Of a stretch of 64,000 bases of DNA, positions 43,332-51,546 are shown piece after piece. Source of the stretch: Kumtagia sp044326205 (GTDB taxonomy: Bacteria; Pseudomonadota; Alphaproteobacteria; Rhizobiales; Rhizobiaceae). A program made the position numbers and the translations under genes. The notes beneath the pieces are model-generated. The model was given only the letters and a program-made list of their open reading frames with translations, had not been told where the DNA came from and did not search any database. The DNA lies in the NCBI RefSeq assembly GCF_044326205.1, contig NZ_JBIRCY010000013.1, positions 62,001 through 126,000 of the forward strand, in the 5' to 3' direction. Numbering within the stretch: the first letter of the stretch is position 1; every line of letters starts with the position of its first letter.

Positions 43332-44303
43332 CTATATCGTGGTGCTCACATGCCGCTCGCGGCCATAGAGCGAGACCAGCATCACGATGATCAGCCCGAG
43401 CGCCGCCTGCACCGCCGCCGGCTGGAAACCCAGCCCGATCAACAGCGTGTTGATCTCGGTCAGCACCAGCACGCCGGCGATGGTGCCGAGATAGCTGCCC
43501 CGCCCGCCCACAAGCGCGGCGCCGCCCACCACCACTGCAGCGATGGTCTGGAACAGATAGGGCTGGCCGACGTCGCCATAGGCCGAGCCGGTGAAGCCGA
43601 GCAGCAGCACGCCGGCCACCGCCGCGAAGAAAGCGCTGGCCGCATAGGTCATCGCCCACATTTTTACCGGATCGATGAGTGCCAGCGGTGCGGCGCCCGG
43701 ATTGCTGCCCAGCGCGTAGAGTCGCCGTCCGTAGGGCGTGCGCGCCAGCACCAGTGCGATCAGCGCCGTCAGCACGGCGACGCAGGGCACCAGCCACGGA
43801 ACGGGAAGCGGGCCGACCGAGCCGCCGATCGACACGAAGGCCGAGACGGCGGGCGGCGCCGAGCCCGACGGAAACCCCTTCGTCCACAGCAGCACCAGCC
43901 CCTGTACGATCATACCGATGCCCAGCGTGACGATCAGCGGATGGATGTTGAGCGACCGCGAGATCAGGCCGTTCAGACCGCCGATGAGAAGCGCCAGCAC
44001 GCCGACCACACCGCAGACGAGCACAAAATTCCACCCCTGCCCGTAGAGTTGCGCCGCCACGACATTGGCGAAGCCGATGACAAACGGGATCGACAGGTCG
44101 ATGCCGCCCAGAATCACCACCAGCGTCTGGCCGATCGAAGCCACCGCCAGAAGTGCCGCCAGCACGAGGATGGCGCGGATGGCGAAAGGCGCGGAATAGC
44201 CAGGGATCAGCAGCGTGCCTGCGACATGCAGCAGGATGGCGACGGCGAAGGCGCCGGCGATGCGGCCGTTGGTGCTGGCGAAAAAGGCGCGGTCGAAGCT
44301 CAT
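43332..44303 (-). CDS. RbsC/AraH-family sugar ABC permease
   Basis: 323 residues from the ATG at 44303, which overlaps the stop of the partner permease as ATGA. About nine hydrophobic segments; family blocks GGIDLSIPFVIGFANVVAAQ, HPLIVTLGIGMIVQG, RTPYGRRLYALGSNPGAA and VVVGGAALVGGRGSYLGTIA. It pairs with the adjoining paralogous permease and with the split RbsA-type ATPase. It converges on the antitoxin gene with a gap of 3 nt. Confidence 0.92.
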   Translation of the reverse strand: MSFDRAFFASTNGRIAGAFAVAILLHVAGTLLIPGYSAPFAIRAILVLAALLAVASIGQTLVVILGGIDLSIPFVIGFANVVAAQLYGQGWNFVLVCGVVGVLALLIGGLNGLISRSLNIHPLIVTLGIGMIVQGLVLLWTKGFPSGSAPPAVSAFVSIGGSVGPLPVPWLVPCVAVLTALIALVLARTPYGRRLYALGSNPGAAPLALIDPVKMWAMTYAASAFFAAVAGVLLLGFTGSAYGDVGQPYLFQTIAAVVVGGAALVGGRGSYLGTIAGVLVLTEINTLLIGLGFQPAAVQAALGLIIVMLVSLYGRERHVSTTI

Positions 44304-45241
44304 CGCGCGGCCCTCCTGGCCGACAGGCGTTCCTGCACGGCGGTCAGCATGACGGCGGCGACCAGGATCGTGCCATAGGCGACCTGCAACACATAGGTCG
44401 AGACGTTGAAGGCGGTCAGCAGGCTTTGCAGCAGGAAGATGTCGACGGCGCCGATGGCCGCCCCCGCCAGCCCGCCCTTCCCACCGGCGAGGCTGACGCC
44501 GCCCAGCGCCACCGCCGCGATGGCAATCAGCGTGTAGGTCGGGCCGATGTTCGGATCGGCCGAGCCGATCAGCGCGGTCAGCATCAGGCCGGCGACCGCC
44601 GCCAGAATGCCTGTGATCACATAGGCGATGAACCGCACTTTTGTGACCGGCACGCCGGCCGTATAGGCGGCGCGGTCGTCGCTGCCGACAGCCATGAGTT
44701 GGTCGTAGTAAGGCGTCTGGCGCGCAAGCCACCAGGCAAAAAAGATCGCGGCCAACGGCAGGATGGAGATCGGTCCGGCCATCGCCTTCAGCCAGGCCGG
44801 CGCCGGCCCGACCGGCGCCGGCAGTATGGTCAGCGTCACGCCGGCGAGGATCAGATAGGTGCCGAGTGTCGCCACGATCGGCTGGATGCGCAGCACCGTC
44901 GCCATGAAGCCGTTGGCAGCACCCACCGCCGCTCCGACCAGAAGTGCGGCCGGCAGGATGATTAGGGGCGAGGAGATGCCCGCCTTGAGGAACAGCGCCT
45001 GAATCACGATCGCGTTGACGAAGCCCATCAGCGGCCCGACGGAAATATCGATGCCGCCCCGGCCAGCCAGGATCACCGGCGCCGAGGCGGCCGCCGCGCC
45101 GATTAGCGGCGCCGCCAGCCCGATCAGCGTGCCCCAGGCGGCCGGATGAAACCGCGCCGGGTTGAGCACGAGGTTGACGGCGAGCAGAACCACCAGAAGG
45201 ATCAGCGCGAAGCCGGCGTTCCGGACGAGCGAGCCGATCAT
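44300..45241 (-). CDS. RbsC-family sugar ABC permease
   Basis: 313 residues with family blocks GRGGIDISVGPLMGFVNAIV, RIQPIVATLGTYLILAGV, QTPYYDQLMAVGSDDRAAY and IAAVALGGVSLAGGKGGLAG. It is a paralogue of the next permease and probably forms a heterodimeric channel with it. It is separated from the ATPase gene upstream by 226 bp containing a perfect inverted repeat. Confidence 0.92.
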   Translation of the reverse strand: MIGSLVRNAGFALILLVVLLAVNLVLNPARFHPAAWGTLIGLAAPLIGAAAASAPVILAGRGGIDISVGPLMGFVNAIVIQALFLKAGISSPLIILPAALLVGAAVGAANGFMATVLRIQPIVATLGTYLILAGVTLTILPAPVGPAPAWLKAMAGPISILPLAAIFFAWWLARQTPYYDQLMAVGSDDRAAYTAGVPVTKVRFIAYVITGILAAVAGLMLTALIGSADPNIGPTYTLIAIAAVALGGVSLAGGKGGLAGAAIGAVDIFLLQSLLTAFNVSTYVLQVAYGTILVAAVMLTAVQERLSARRAAR

Positions 45242-45283
45242 GCCGGCCCCCGTTTATTGCACGGATTAAAGCGAGCGCCCCTT

Positions 45284-45446
45284 CGCACCCCCCTCTGTCC
45301 TGCCGGACATCTCCCCCGCAAGGGGGGAGATTGAGCCGGCCGCTCGGCTTTCGCCAACCGCCAACGTTTCAGAAGGAGCTGCAAGGCCGACGCTGCCAAT
45401 CTCCCCCCTTGCGGGGGAGATGTCCGGCAGGACAGAGGGGGGTGCG
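45284..45446. repeat. Palindromic element C: perfect 50-bp inverted repeat
   Basis: Arms 45284-45333 and 45397-45446 are exact reverse complements over 50 bp with a 63-bp spacer. Each arm also holds its own hairpin (ATCTCCCCC next to GGGGGAGAT type). The element lies inside an operon, between the ATPase and permease genes. In RNA it would make a very stable stem. Confidence 0.93.
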
Positions 45447-45467
45447 ACAAAGCGCAAAATGACGTCA

Positions 45468-46211
45468 TCAAGCCGCCCTTCCGAACATGGCGGCAATCAC
45501 CGCGTCGGTGGTCATGGCGCCGCCGGACATCTCCGCCGCCACCTCGTGCTCACGGAACACCAGCACGCGATGGCAGAGCACGAGAATCTCCTCGATCTCG
45601 CTGGAGAGGATGACCAGCGCCATGCCCTCGGCCGCGAGGCCGCGGAACACGTCGTAGAGCACATGGCGCGTGGCGACATCGACGCCGCGGGTGGGATCGT
45701 TGAGCAGCAGCGCTTTCGGCTCCAACGCCAGTGCGCGGGCGAGCAGCACCTTTTGCTGGTTGCCGCCGGAAAGGGTTGTGATCGCCGCGTCCGGTCTCGG
45801 CGCTAGGATCGACAGTTTCTCGCGGAAAACCTCGTAGCGGCGGCGGCGCTCGGCCGTGCTGATCAGGCCGAGGCGCGCATCCTTACCGACGGTCGAAATG
45901 GCAAAATTGTCGAGCACCGACTGGGTGGGAAAGATGCCGGTGGCACGCCGGTCGCGCGGCAGGTAGGCGATGCCGCTGGCAACCGCGCCGCGGAAGCCGT
46001 TGACCGGAACGCGGCCGGCGGCCGTGTCGATCGAGACCTGGCCGGCCATGGGTTTCTCAAGCCCCGCCAGGATTTTGAGAAATGTTTCCTGGCCATGGCC
46101 GTCGAGCCCGGCCAAGCCCATGATCTCGCCCGGCGAGATGGTGTGGTCGATGGCGGCCTTGCCGGGCGCCAGCGCAAGATTGCGGATATGGAAGGCGGAA
46201 CGGTCAGACAT
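45468..46211 (-). CDS. RbsA-type sugar ABC ATPase, C-terminal half as a separate gene
   Basis: 247 residues equal to the second ABC domain of RbsA/MglA: degenerate Walker A GLDGHGQET, signature LSGGNQQKVLLARAL, Walker B ALLLNDPTRGVDVAT, and ILSSEIEEIL. Degeneracy of this Walker A is normal for the second domain of the family. It starts 8 nt inside the end of the gene for the first domain. A one-base shift in that overlap would fuse the two into a normal protein of about 490 residues. So this is either a genuine gene split or a frameshift. Confidence 0.88.
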   Translation of the reverse strand: MSDRSAFHIRNLALAPGKAAIDHTISPGEIMGLAGLDGHGQETFLKILAGLEKPMAGQVSIDTAAGRVPVNGFRGAVASGIAYLPRDRRATGIFPTQSVLDNFAISTVGKDARLGLISTAERRRRYEVFREKLSILAPRPDAAITTLSGGNQQKVLLARALALEPKALLLNDPTRGVDVATRHVLYDVFRGLAAEGMALVILSSEIEEILVLCHRVLVFREHEVAAEMSGGAMTTDAVIAAMFGRAA

Positions 46212-46941
46212 GCGCGAGCTCCGCCGCAGTCTGCGGCGCCATGGCCTTCAGCAGTTCGGCCGGCGTCGAGACGCCGCGCTCCTCGGTGCGCACAACCTTG
46301 CCGCCACGCAGAATGGAGATGCGGTGGGAAAGCCCCATCACCTCGTCCATGCGGTGGGTGATGAACAGGATCAGCGTGCCCTGCCCCGCCAGCTCCCGCA
46401 TCAGCGCAAAAACCGCCTCGCGGTCGGCGAAGTCGAGCGCCGCTGTGACCTCGTCGAGGATCAGGATTTTCGGGTTCCGCACCACCGCGCGCGCCAGCAC
46501 GACAAGCTGCTGCGCCGCCAGCGGCAGCGCGCCGGCGGGTGCGTCCAGCGGCACCGGGGTTCGTGCAAACCTTGCCAGCACGCCGCCTGCACGTGCCTTG
46601 CGTTCGCCGCGCGGCACGTTACGTTTCAGCAACCCGTCCAGACCAAGCAGGATATTGTCGGTCACCGAGCGGTCGGGCGCGACCAGCACCTCCTGGAACA
46701 CAGTGGCGAAGCCGGCTGCCTGGAATGTCGCGGGATCGCGCCCCGAAAACGGCTTTCCGCCGAGCAGGATTTTCCCGGCGTCCGGCTGCACGATGCCGGA
46801 AAGCAGTTTCACCAGCGTGCTTTTGCCGGAGCCGTTCTCGCCCAAAATGGTGTGGATCGTGCCGGCGCGGAAAGCGATGGAAGCGTCAGACAGCGCCACG
46901 GTCTCGCCGTAGCGCTTGGAGAGGGCGCGGACTTCAAGCAT
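46204..46941 (-). CDS. RbsA-type sugar ABC ATPase, N-terminal half as a separate gene
   Basis: 245 residues equal to the first ABC domain of RbsA: Walker A GENGSGKST, Q-loop region TVFQEVLVAPDRSVTDNI, family-typical signature variant LPLAAQQLVVLARAV, Walker B ILILDEVTAALD and FITHRMDEV. It ends in AELAHV exactly where the interdomain linker of RbsA would be. Its stop lies within the first codons of the downstream half. Upstream is the binding-protein gene after 145 bp. Confidence 0.88.
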   Translation of the reverse strand: MLEVRALSKRYGETVALSDASIAFRAGTIHTILGENGSGKSTLVKLLSGIVQPDAGKILLGGKPFSGRDPATFQAAGFATVFQEVLVAPDRSVTDNILLGLDGLLKRNVPRGERKARAGGVLARFARTPVPLDAPAGALPLAAQQLVVLARAVVRNPKILILDEVTAALDFADREAVFALMRELAGQGTLILFITHRMDEVMGLSHRISILRGGKVVRTEERGVSTPAELLKAMAPQTAAELAHV

Positions 46942-47086
46942 TGGGAAGTCCGGATGTTGCCGCGAGTTCGTTGCAACGATCCGCGTCCTTCAGAGGGGGG
47001 TGCGAAAGAGCGCCCGGCATCTCATAGAGCCTCATAAGCCAACGAAGCCGGCCCCTTAGGAGTCGGCTCCGATACGTTTCATTACG

Positions 47087-48271
47087 TCACTTCGCGCAGG
47101 CGTCGGGCACCTTCGCATAATCCCAGCCCTTGGTCGGCGCGGGGTTGCCAAAATAGGCGTCCAGCCACTCTTCCGGCATCGGGTCGGTCGGCGGCACCGG
47201 AAACACCGACACGGCGTCCGGCGTCATGCAGTCCTTGTACCACTTGTCGAGGTCGGCATTGTGGACCGGCGGGATCGGGATCAGCAGCGTGTTGAGTTTT
47301 GGCTTCTGGCCGTCGAGCATGCGGATGCCAACGCGATAGAGCGTCTGCGCGGTCCAGCCCGGCAGCACGGCATGGCCCTCAAAGCGATACTTGTCCGGAT
47401 TGGCCTTCCAGTAGCCGAGCGCGTCGCCGGTGATCGAACCGGTGATCAGCGGCGCCGGGCGGCCGGCCTCGGAAAACGCCTCGGCGACGACGCGGCTTTC
47501 GCTGCCGGTCGTCCACACCGCGTCAATCGGCGCCGGATTGGTGGCAATGGCCTGCAGCACGACGGTCTTGGTGACGTTGGCCGTCCAGTTGCCGTTGACA
47601 GAGCGGGCGACCTTCAGGCCGGTGTTTTCCGCCAGCGCCTTGTCGCCACCCTCGCGTTCCTGCACGACGATCGGATGGCCGGCGATGCCCTCGACCAGCA
47701 GGATGCTGGAATCCGGCTTCGCCTTGGCGATCGCCGTCATCATGTCATAGCCCCAGCGGGCATAGTTGGAATCGACGTTGATGGCGTTCGGGCTGGTGAC
47801 CGAACCAGCCGCCGTCAGGAACGGGATTCCCTTAGCGGCTGCGGCGTCGATCGCCTCGTCCAGCGCGGTGGCCGAGCCGGGGATCGAGGTGATGATCGAG
47901 CAGCCCTTGTCGATGAAGGCGCGGATCTGATTGATCTGCTGGGCGGCATCGTTGTTGGAATCGGACACCTCGAAGCTCGCCACCGTGCCGTCGGCGATCA
48001 GGCCGTCGACGAGCCGCTTCAATTCGTTGGTCACCGAGACGCGCCACGGATTGCCCTGGTAGGATTCCGAATGGCACCATTTCCAGGGTTTTGCCGGCGG
48101 CGAAAAGTTGTCCCAGGCTGACGGCAGCACCTTTTGCGGCGCGCCCTCGTACTGAGCCTTCAACTCGGCGGGCAGGCCGCCGATGACCCCGGAAACATCC
48201 TGGGCGTTTGCGGCTGTGGCAATCGAAACCAAGGCAGTTGCGGCCAGAAGGCCGCGAAGCAGTCCATTCAT
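47087..48271 (-). CDS. Periplasmic sugar-binding protein (RbsB-like) of the split-ATPase transporter
   Basis: 394 residues from the ATG at 48271 after GGAGGAGAAGACG. The signal peptide is LLRGLLAATALVSIATAANA. Family 4 periplasmic-binding layout: VSVTNELKRLVDGLIADGTV, NNDAAQQINQIRAFIDKGCS, GSATALDEAIDAAAAKGIPF and NAPIDAVWTTGSES-type blocks. It is slightly longer than RbsB. It heads the transporter set with the two ATPase halves and two permeases. The ligand is unknown. Confidence 0.9.
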   Translation of the reverse strand: MNGLLRGLLAATALVSIATAANAQDVSGVIGGLPAELKAQYEGAPQKVLPSAWDNFSPPAKPWKWCHSESYQGNPWRVSVTNELKRLVDGLIADGTVASFEVSDSNNDAAQQINQIRAFIDKGCSIITSIPGSATALDEAIDAAAAKGIPFLTAAGSVTSPNAINVDSNYARWGYDMMTAIAKAKPDSSILLVEGIAGHPIVVQEREGGDKALAENTGLKVARSVNGNWTANVTKTVVLQAIATNPAPIDAVWTTGSESRVVAEAFSEAGRPAPLITGSITGDALGYWKANPDKYRFEGHAVLPGWTAQTLYRVGIRMLDGQKPKLNTLLIPIPPVHNADLDKWYKDCMTPDAVSVFPVPPTDPMPEEWLDAYFGNPAPTKGWDYAKVPDACAK

Positions 48272-48317
48272 CGTCTTCTCCTCCGTTGCAGTCCACCGCC
48301 CGACTGATGCCGGCCGG

Positions 48318-49451
48318 CTATTCCTCAAAACTTTTCCGGAACAGTTTGTTCAGATCGGCCACCACCGTCCGCGCGGCGTCTCCCGCCACGAGGCCGGCAT
48401 TGATGCGGTCCGACGCGGCCTGCTGAAAACCCATGTAGCCGTCATGGCGCGGCCGAACCCACGCGCCCTCAAGCGTCTTTCGCGTATTGCGATAGAACCC
48501 GTGAGTCGCGGCGTTGACGGTGTCGTCCTCCCAGGCGAGCGCATGGCCGGGCTGGCCACCGGCCGCCGCATAGGGACCACGCTGCACGTCGTCGCTGGCA
48601 ATCCAATGGGCAAAATCGATCGCCGCTTCCCTGGCTTTCGAGAAGGCCGAAACGGCGATGCCGGTGCCGCCCAAAGCGGAGCCGGCCAGTCCCGCTTGCC
48701 CCGTCACCGGCATGTCGGCAAAGGCCAGCCTGTGCTGCCGGAACCCGTCCGTCGCGTAGCTGACATAGCCATAGATCAGCGGCGCGCAGATGTGAGGCGA
48801 ACTGTCTTCCGCCATCTTCTCCGAGACCGCGATGGGGTCCATCGACAGGCAGGCGGGGTCGAGCAGCGCGAAGAATTTTCGCATCATCTCGAACACGCGC
48901 TCGCCCGCGGCCGGCTCGATCAGGTCGCCGGGGCCGGTCACCGCGCAGGGCGTTCCCAGATTGGCCGCGAGCGTGAAAAACACCATCAGCGAATGCGGCG
49001 GCCGCAGCGATTGCAGCACCTTGCCCTGCCGCGCCAGGTCGAGCACCTCGCTCCAGCGCTCGACCGGGCGTCCTAATCTATCCGGCCGATAAGCCTGCAC
49101 CGGGCTGGCCGCGTCGATGGGAAACGCCCATTGCCGGCCTTGCCACGTATAGCTCGGATAGGATTGTCCGACGCTTGCCTTCGCCATCGCCTCGCGCTCT
49201 GCCTCGCGGCCGGGCACGTCCAGCGGCATAAGGCAGTTTTCCGCGGTGATCTGGCCGACATGCGGATGGTCGATGACGATCAGGTCGTAAGCCTTGGCTA
49301 ACTCTTCGACCGGGAAGGATTCGAAATCCTGCAGCGAACGCTTGTCCCAGTCGATCGTGACGCCGGTCTTCTCCCTCCAGATCGCCGAGCAGGCGACCAT
49401 CGGGTCGTAGCCGCGCGGATGGCTCCAGGTCATGCCTTTGAGGGTGGTCAT
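48318..49451 (-). CDS. Leaderless extracellular-solute-binding-protein homologue
   Basis: 377 residues with a family 1 binding-protein fold (FESFPVEELAKAYDLIVIDHPHVGQI, GSALGGTGIAVSAFSKAREAAIDFAHW, LEGAWVRPRHDGYMGFQQAASDRINAG), yet the fold begins at once (MTTLKGMTWSHPRGYDPM) with no hydrophobic signal. No upstream in-frame start would add one. It therefore looks cytosolic. It lies between the CoA-transferase gene and the periplasmic binding protein of the ABC system. It could be an intracellular sensor or carrier, or a secreted protein that lost its leader; a palindromic element sits 33 bp upstream of its start. Confidence 0.75.
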   Translation of the reverse strand: MTTLKGMTWSHPRGYDPMVACSAIWREKTGVTIDWDKRSLQDFESFPVEELAKAYDLIVIDHPHVGQITAENCLMPLDVPGREAEREAMAKASVGQSYPSYTWQGRQWAFPIDAASPVQAYRPDRLGRPVERWSEVLDLARQGKVLQSLRPPHSLMVFFTLAANLGTPCAVTGPGDLIEPAAGERVFEMMRKFFALLDPACLSMDPIAVSEKMAEDSSPHICAPLIYGYVSYATDGFRQHRLAFADMPVTGQAGLAGSALGGTGIAVSAFSKAREAAIDFAHWIASDDVQRGPYAAAGGQPGHALAWEDDTVNAATHGFYRNTRKTLEGAWVRPRHDGYMGFQQAASDRINAGLVAGDAARTVVADLNKLFRKSFEE

Positions 49452-49484
49452 GGCGCCGGCCTCGCCGAAGAGTCATGGCGATCC

Positions 49485-49619
49485 GCCCCCTCCACCACGC
49501 TTTGCGTGGTCCCCCTCCCCCGTAAACGGGGGAGGATCCAGGGCGTGCCGGCGGTGCCGCAGCGGTTCCTCCCCTGCGAAGCGGGGAAGGGGGACCACGC
49601 GAAGCGTGGTGGAGGGGGC
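49485..49619. repeat. Palindromic element D
   Basis: Imperfect inverted repeat of about 36 bp with arms at 49485-49520 and 49583-49619, two differences. Each arm carries the inner hairpin CCACGC-(TTT/GAA)-GCGTGG. The spacer has CTCCCCCGT/ACGGGGGAG and a CCCCTGCGAAGCGGGG hairpin. It fills the gap between the CoA-transferase gene and the leaderless binding protein gene. Confidence 0.85.
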
Positions 49620-49629
49620 ACGGCCACTC

Positions 49630-50790
49630 TCACAACCCGAACTCCGCGCGGATCTTCGCACTGTGCTCGCCCACCAGCGGAGCGGCGCGCTCGACCTTCG
49701 CGCGCACGCCGTCGACGCGCAGCGGCGAGCGCGTCGTCAGGATCGACACGTCGTCCTCGCGCGTCACCGTCTGCAGCATGTCCAGAACCTTGAAGCCGTC
49801 GCTCTCGAACAGTTCCGGCCAGTTCAAGACCTTGGCGCACCAGATGTCGGCGGGTTCCAGCGCCGCCAGCCACTCGTCGATGGTTTTCGTGCCGATCCTT
49901 TGCGCGATGATCGCCTTGATCTCGTCGCGCGCCGTGAACCACGTCGCCGGCTGATCGCTATAGGCGGAAAGCTCGCCATCCAGCCCCAGCAGCCCTGCCA
50001 GTTTCGGGATCGGCGTCATGGCGATGGCCAAAAACCCGTCCTTGGCCGGATAGACGCCGTAAGGCGCCGACAGGTAGGCATGGGCGGAGCGGAAGGAAGA
50101 GCGGCGCGGCAGCCGCCGTCCGTCGTTCAGATGCGTGGTCAGCACCTCGAACTGGAAGTCGACCAGCGCCTCCAGCAGGCTGGTCTCGACATGCGAGCCC
50201 TTTCCGGAAATGCCGCGCCGCACCAGCGCGGCAAGGATGCCCTGGCAGCAGGCCGCGCCCGCCAGCATGTCGCCGATGGCCAGCCCGAACGGCACCGGCC
50301 CTTGGTCCTCGTCGCCGTTCAGCCACATGACGCCCGAGCGCGACTGGGCCAGCAAGTCCTGACCCGGCCGCTTCACCCACGGCCCTTCCTCGCCATAGCC
50401 GCTTATCGAGGCATAGACGATGCGCGGGTTGAGAGCCTTCACATGCTCGTAGTCGAGGCCGAGCCGTTCGATGACGCCCGGCCGGAAATTCTGGATAAGA
50501 ACATCGGCCTTGGTCAGCAGCCCGCGCAGCGCCTTGAGGTCGGCCTCGTCCTTCAAGTCGATCGCAAGACTTTCCTTGGCGCGGTTGATGGCGTGAAAGA
50601 TGGTGGAATCGCCGCCGATCTCGGTGTCGCTGAGATAGAGTTTTCGCGACAGGTCGCCGCCGTCCGGGCGCTCGATCTTGATCACCCGCGCGCCGAGGTC
50701 GAGCAGGCGCAGCGAGCAGTACGGCCCCGACAGGAACTGGCTCATGTCGACGACCACGAGGCCGGCGAGCGGGAGTTCGGATTCGCTCAT
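49630..50790 (-). CDS. CaiB/BaiF-family (class III) CoA-transferase
   Basis: 386 residues from the ATG at 50790; a longer frame upstream overlaps the MaoC gene and adds nothing recognisable. Class III CoA-transferase blocks: GLVVVDMSQFLSGPYCSLRLLD (shown in part), GARVIKIERPDGGD with nucleophile-type region, NRAKESLAIDLK, VLIQNFRPGVIERLGL and KGSHVETSLLEALVDFQ. Members move CoA between small carboxylic acids. With the MaoC hydratase next to it, a CoA-activated acid intermediate is likely. The acid is unknown. Confidence 0.88.
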   Translation of the reverse strand: MSESELPLAGLVVVDMSQFLSGPYCSLRLLDLGARVIKIERPDGGDLSRKLYLSDTEIGGDSTIFHAINRAKESLAIDLKDEADLKALRGLLTKADVLIQNFRPGVIERLGLDYEHVKALNPRIVYASISGYGEEGPWVKRPGQDLLAQSRSGVMWLNGDEDQGPVPFGLAIGDMLAGAACCQGILAALVRRGISGKGSHVETSLLEALVDFQFEVLTTHLNDGRRLPRRSSFRSAHAYLSAPYGVYPAKDGFLAIAMTPIPKLAGLLGLDGELSAYSDQPATWFTARDEIKAIIAQRIGTKTIDEWLAALEPADIWCAKVLNWPELFESDGFKVLDMLQTVTREDDVSILTTRSPLRVDGVRAKVERAAPLVGEHSAKIRAEFGL

Positions 50791-50795
50791 AAAAA

Positions 50796-51347
50796 TTACT
50801 TCTCGGTCTTGCCGGCGAAATCCGCCGGGTTCTTGTATTTCACCGTCTGCAGGTGCTCGCAGTAGAGCACCAGTTCGCCCTCGCCCTTGAACACCTCGTA
50901 GCTGGCGCGGATCAGGCCGAGTTCCTTGTATTTCGGGCGTTTGTCGAGGTTGGTGCGGATCGAATAGATCGTGTCGCCGACAAACACCGGCTTGATGAAG
51001 CGGAGCTTGTCGTAGCCGTAGGAAAAGGCGTTGATGCAGTTGGTGGCGACCAGTCCCAGCCCGGCCGAGAACACGAAGGCGCCAGCGATCAGCCGCTGGC
51101 CGAAAATGCCTTCCTTTTCCGCGAACATACGGTCCTGCACATAGGGGTGGATGTCCAGCACAAGCGTGTTGAACAGATGGCTGTCGCCCTCGGCCATCGT
51201 GCGGCGCAACGAGCGTATCTTCTGGCCGACTGGCCAGTCCTCGTAGAACCAGTTTTCCGCGTTCCACACCGGTATCTCGGCGTGGCTTTCGGGCATGTCG
51301 GACGGCTGCGTCGACGAAACGCCGACGGTCGGCGCGAAAGCGGTCAT
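50796..51347 (-). CDS. MaoC-family dehydratase, paralogue of the one in the fucose operon
   Basis: 183 residues if the ATG at 51347 is used; 51296 is an alternative and neither has a clear ribosome site. The hot-dog MaoC domain shows TMAEGDSHLFNTLVLDIHPY, FGQRLIAGAFVFSAGLGLVA and FSYGYDKLRFIKPVFVGDTI. The last block is nearly the same as in the MaoC gene at 33122-33574. It precedes the CoA-transferase by 5 nt. Likely hydration or dehydration of an acyl-CoA. Confidence 0.83.
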   Translation of the reverse strand: MTAFAPTVGVSSTQPSDMPESHAEIPVWNAENWFYEDWPVGQKIRSLRRTMAEGDSHLFNTLVLDIHPYVQDRMFAEKEGIFGQRLIAGAFVFSAGLGLVATNCINAFSYGYDKLRFIKPVFVGDTIYSIRTNLDKRPKYKELGLIRASYEVFKGEGELVLYCEHLQTVKYKNPADFAGKTEK

Positions 51348-51546
51348 GGATACATCAAGCCGCGCGCATTGCCTGCGAGACAGGTCACGGCTCCTCCCCT
51401 GCGATCTTCTCTCATGAATATGTTTTTCACATATGGGGCTTGTTTGCAAGCGCCGTTGTCGTCATTCTGGCTCGTGAAAATGCGGCGGCACGTTGCGGGG
51501 CCAACGGGCCGGCGCCGCCGGAAGGGCCGCCTGGGGAGGGAAAAAA

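Noticed and set aside
50791..51267. Longer N-terminus of the CoA-transferase frame
   Set aside because: It lies inside the MaoC gene in another frame and adds no recognised sequence.
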